Shown here piece by piece: positions 5,629 to 5,945 of a DNA stretch of 5,945 nt. The translations under genes were made by a program, and so were the position numbers. The notes below the pieces were generated by a model. It saw only the letters and a program-made list of their open reading frames with translations. It did no database searches and had not been told where the DNA came from. Each line of letters begins with the position of its first letter. Position 1 is the first letter of the stretch. The stretch comes from an uncultured Clostridium sp. (GTDB lineage: Bacteria > Cyanobacteriota > Vampirovibrionia > Gastranaerophilales > Gastranaerophilaceae): NCBI GenBank assembly GCA_958449715.1, contig CAUDIU010000093.1:1-5945 (forward strand), read 5' to 3'.

Positions 5629-5945
5629 CTAAATGTCTTCCCATTCAACATTTCTTGCTTCAACTCCGGCTTCAGTGATAGCATTACTTTGTGCTTTAGT
5701 TTTATCAACATTTTCACCTCTGCCAATTTCTTTACCGTCAGTTGTGCGAACAATTGCTTCCCATTTGCCGGTTAGAGGGTTGAATTTTGTTTGAACGAAA
5801 GTTTTTTCTTTCTTAGTAATTTTTTGGAATTGACCGATTTCTTTTCTTCTTTGATATTTTGCTGTTAAATCTTCACTTGTATCAAATAAACCTAAGTCGA
5901 TTTTACCTCCGTTTGGTAAGCCATTTAATGAATGAGCTTTATTAT
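5629..5945 (-). CDS. Unrecognised protein, C-terminal 104 residues (5' end outside window)
   Basis: An open frame enters from the right edge and ends at a TAG at 5631-5629. No methionine occurs in the visible 104 residues, so the start lies outside. The fragment is hydrophilic: a Gly-rich turn (GLPNGGKIDLG), a basic helical stretch (LTAKYQRRKEIGQFQK), then KFNPLTGKWEAIVRTTDGKEIGRGENVDKT, which reads as two or three beta strands, and a final helix with an acidic tail (EWEDI). The strand-strand-strand-helix order loosely resembles small nucleic-acid-binding or DUF2188-like folds, but I cannot assign a family. Codon use is regular, and a good terminator follows 36 bp after the stop, both of which support a real gene. 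No signal peptide can be judged because the N-terminus is missing. Confidence 0.8.
   Translation of the reverse strand, partial: NKAHSLNGLPNGGKIDLGLFDTSEDLTAKYQRRKEIGQFQKITKKEKTFVQTKFNPLTGKWEAIVRTTDGKEIGRGENVDKTKAQSNAITEAGVEARNVEWEDI

Noticed and set aside
1..5945. CRISPR arrays, tRNA or rRNA genes, transposases and long direct repeats
   Set aside because: Reading both strands by eye I found no repeated spacer pattern, no tRNA-like cloverleaf, and no transposase or integrase motifs.

Overview
This is an AT-rich bacterial window with short intergenic gaps. It carries seven or eight protein genes, no RNA genes, no CRISPR array and no recognisable mobile element. Two encoded proteins have Sec signal peptides, and one of those ends like an outer-membrane beta-barrel (alternating hydrophobics, C-terminal Phe), so the host is probably diderm. 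Low GC, standard codon use and this mix of genes would fit a gut member of the non-photosynthetic cyanobacterial relatives (Gastranaerophilales/Vampirovibrionia). That placement is inference and was not tested against any database.

Layout, left to right. Positions 1-434 (-) hold the N-terminal part of an EndoQ-type PHP-domain endonuclease that runs off the left edge. 502-1248 (-) is an unrecognised exported protein with five cysteines. 1366-2028 (-) is a small putative outer-membrane beta-barrel. 2049-2732 (-) is a DUF4145 protein with a Lys/Thr-rich linker and a C-terminal membrane anchor. 2835-4133 (-) is a bacterial-type glucose-6-phosphate isomerase, the one clear housekeeping gene, followed by an intrinsic terminator. 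After a divergent promoter region (4134-4289), 4290-5198 (+) is a DUF2971 protein. It overlaps by 12 bp, tail to tail, the DUF4186 gene at 5187-5534 (-). A second terminator (5561-5592) ends the last gene, an unrecognised C-terminal fragment at 5629-5945 (-) that runs off the right edge.

Transcription. On the minus strand, pgi is closed by the hairpin at 2763-2786. DUF4145 and the barrel gene are 20 bp apart and could be one transcript. Good sigma70-like promoters sit before the exported-protein gene (TTGACA, 17 bp, TAAAAT) and before the EndoQ gene (TTGATT, 17 bp, TAAACT with an extended -10). Both genes of the DUF4145/barrel pair lack a ribosome-binding site and have a -10-like box 6-7 bp before the ATG, which suggests leaderless mRNAs. 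The DUF2971 gene has an extended -10 with a perfect 12-bp palindrome where the -35 should be.

No proven novel system is visible. The best candidates for follow-up are the DUF4145-membrane-anchor/beta-barrel pair and the DUF2971 gene with its possible operator.
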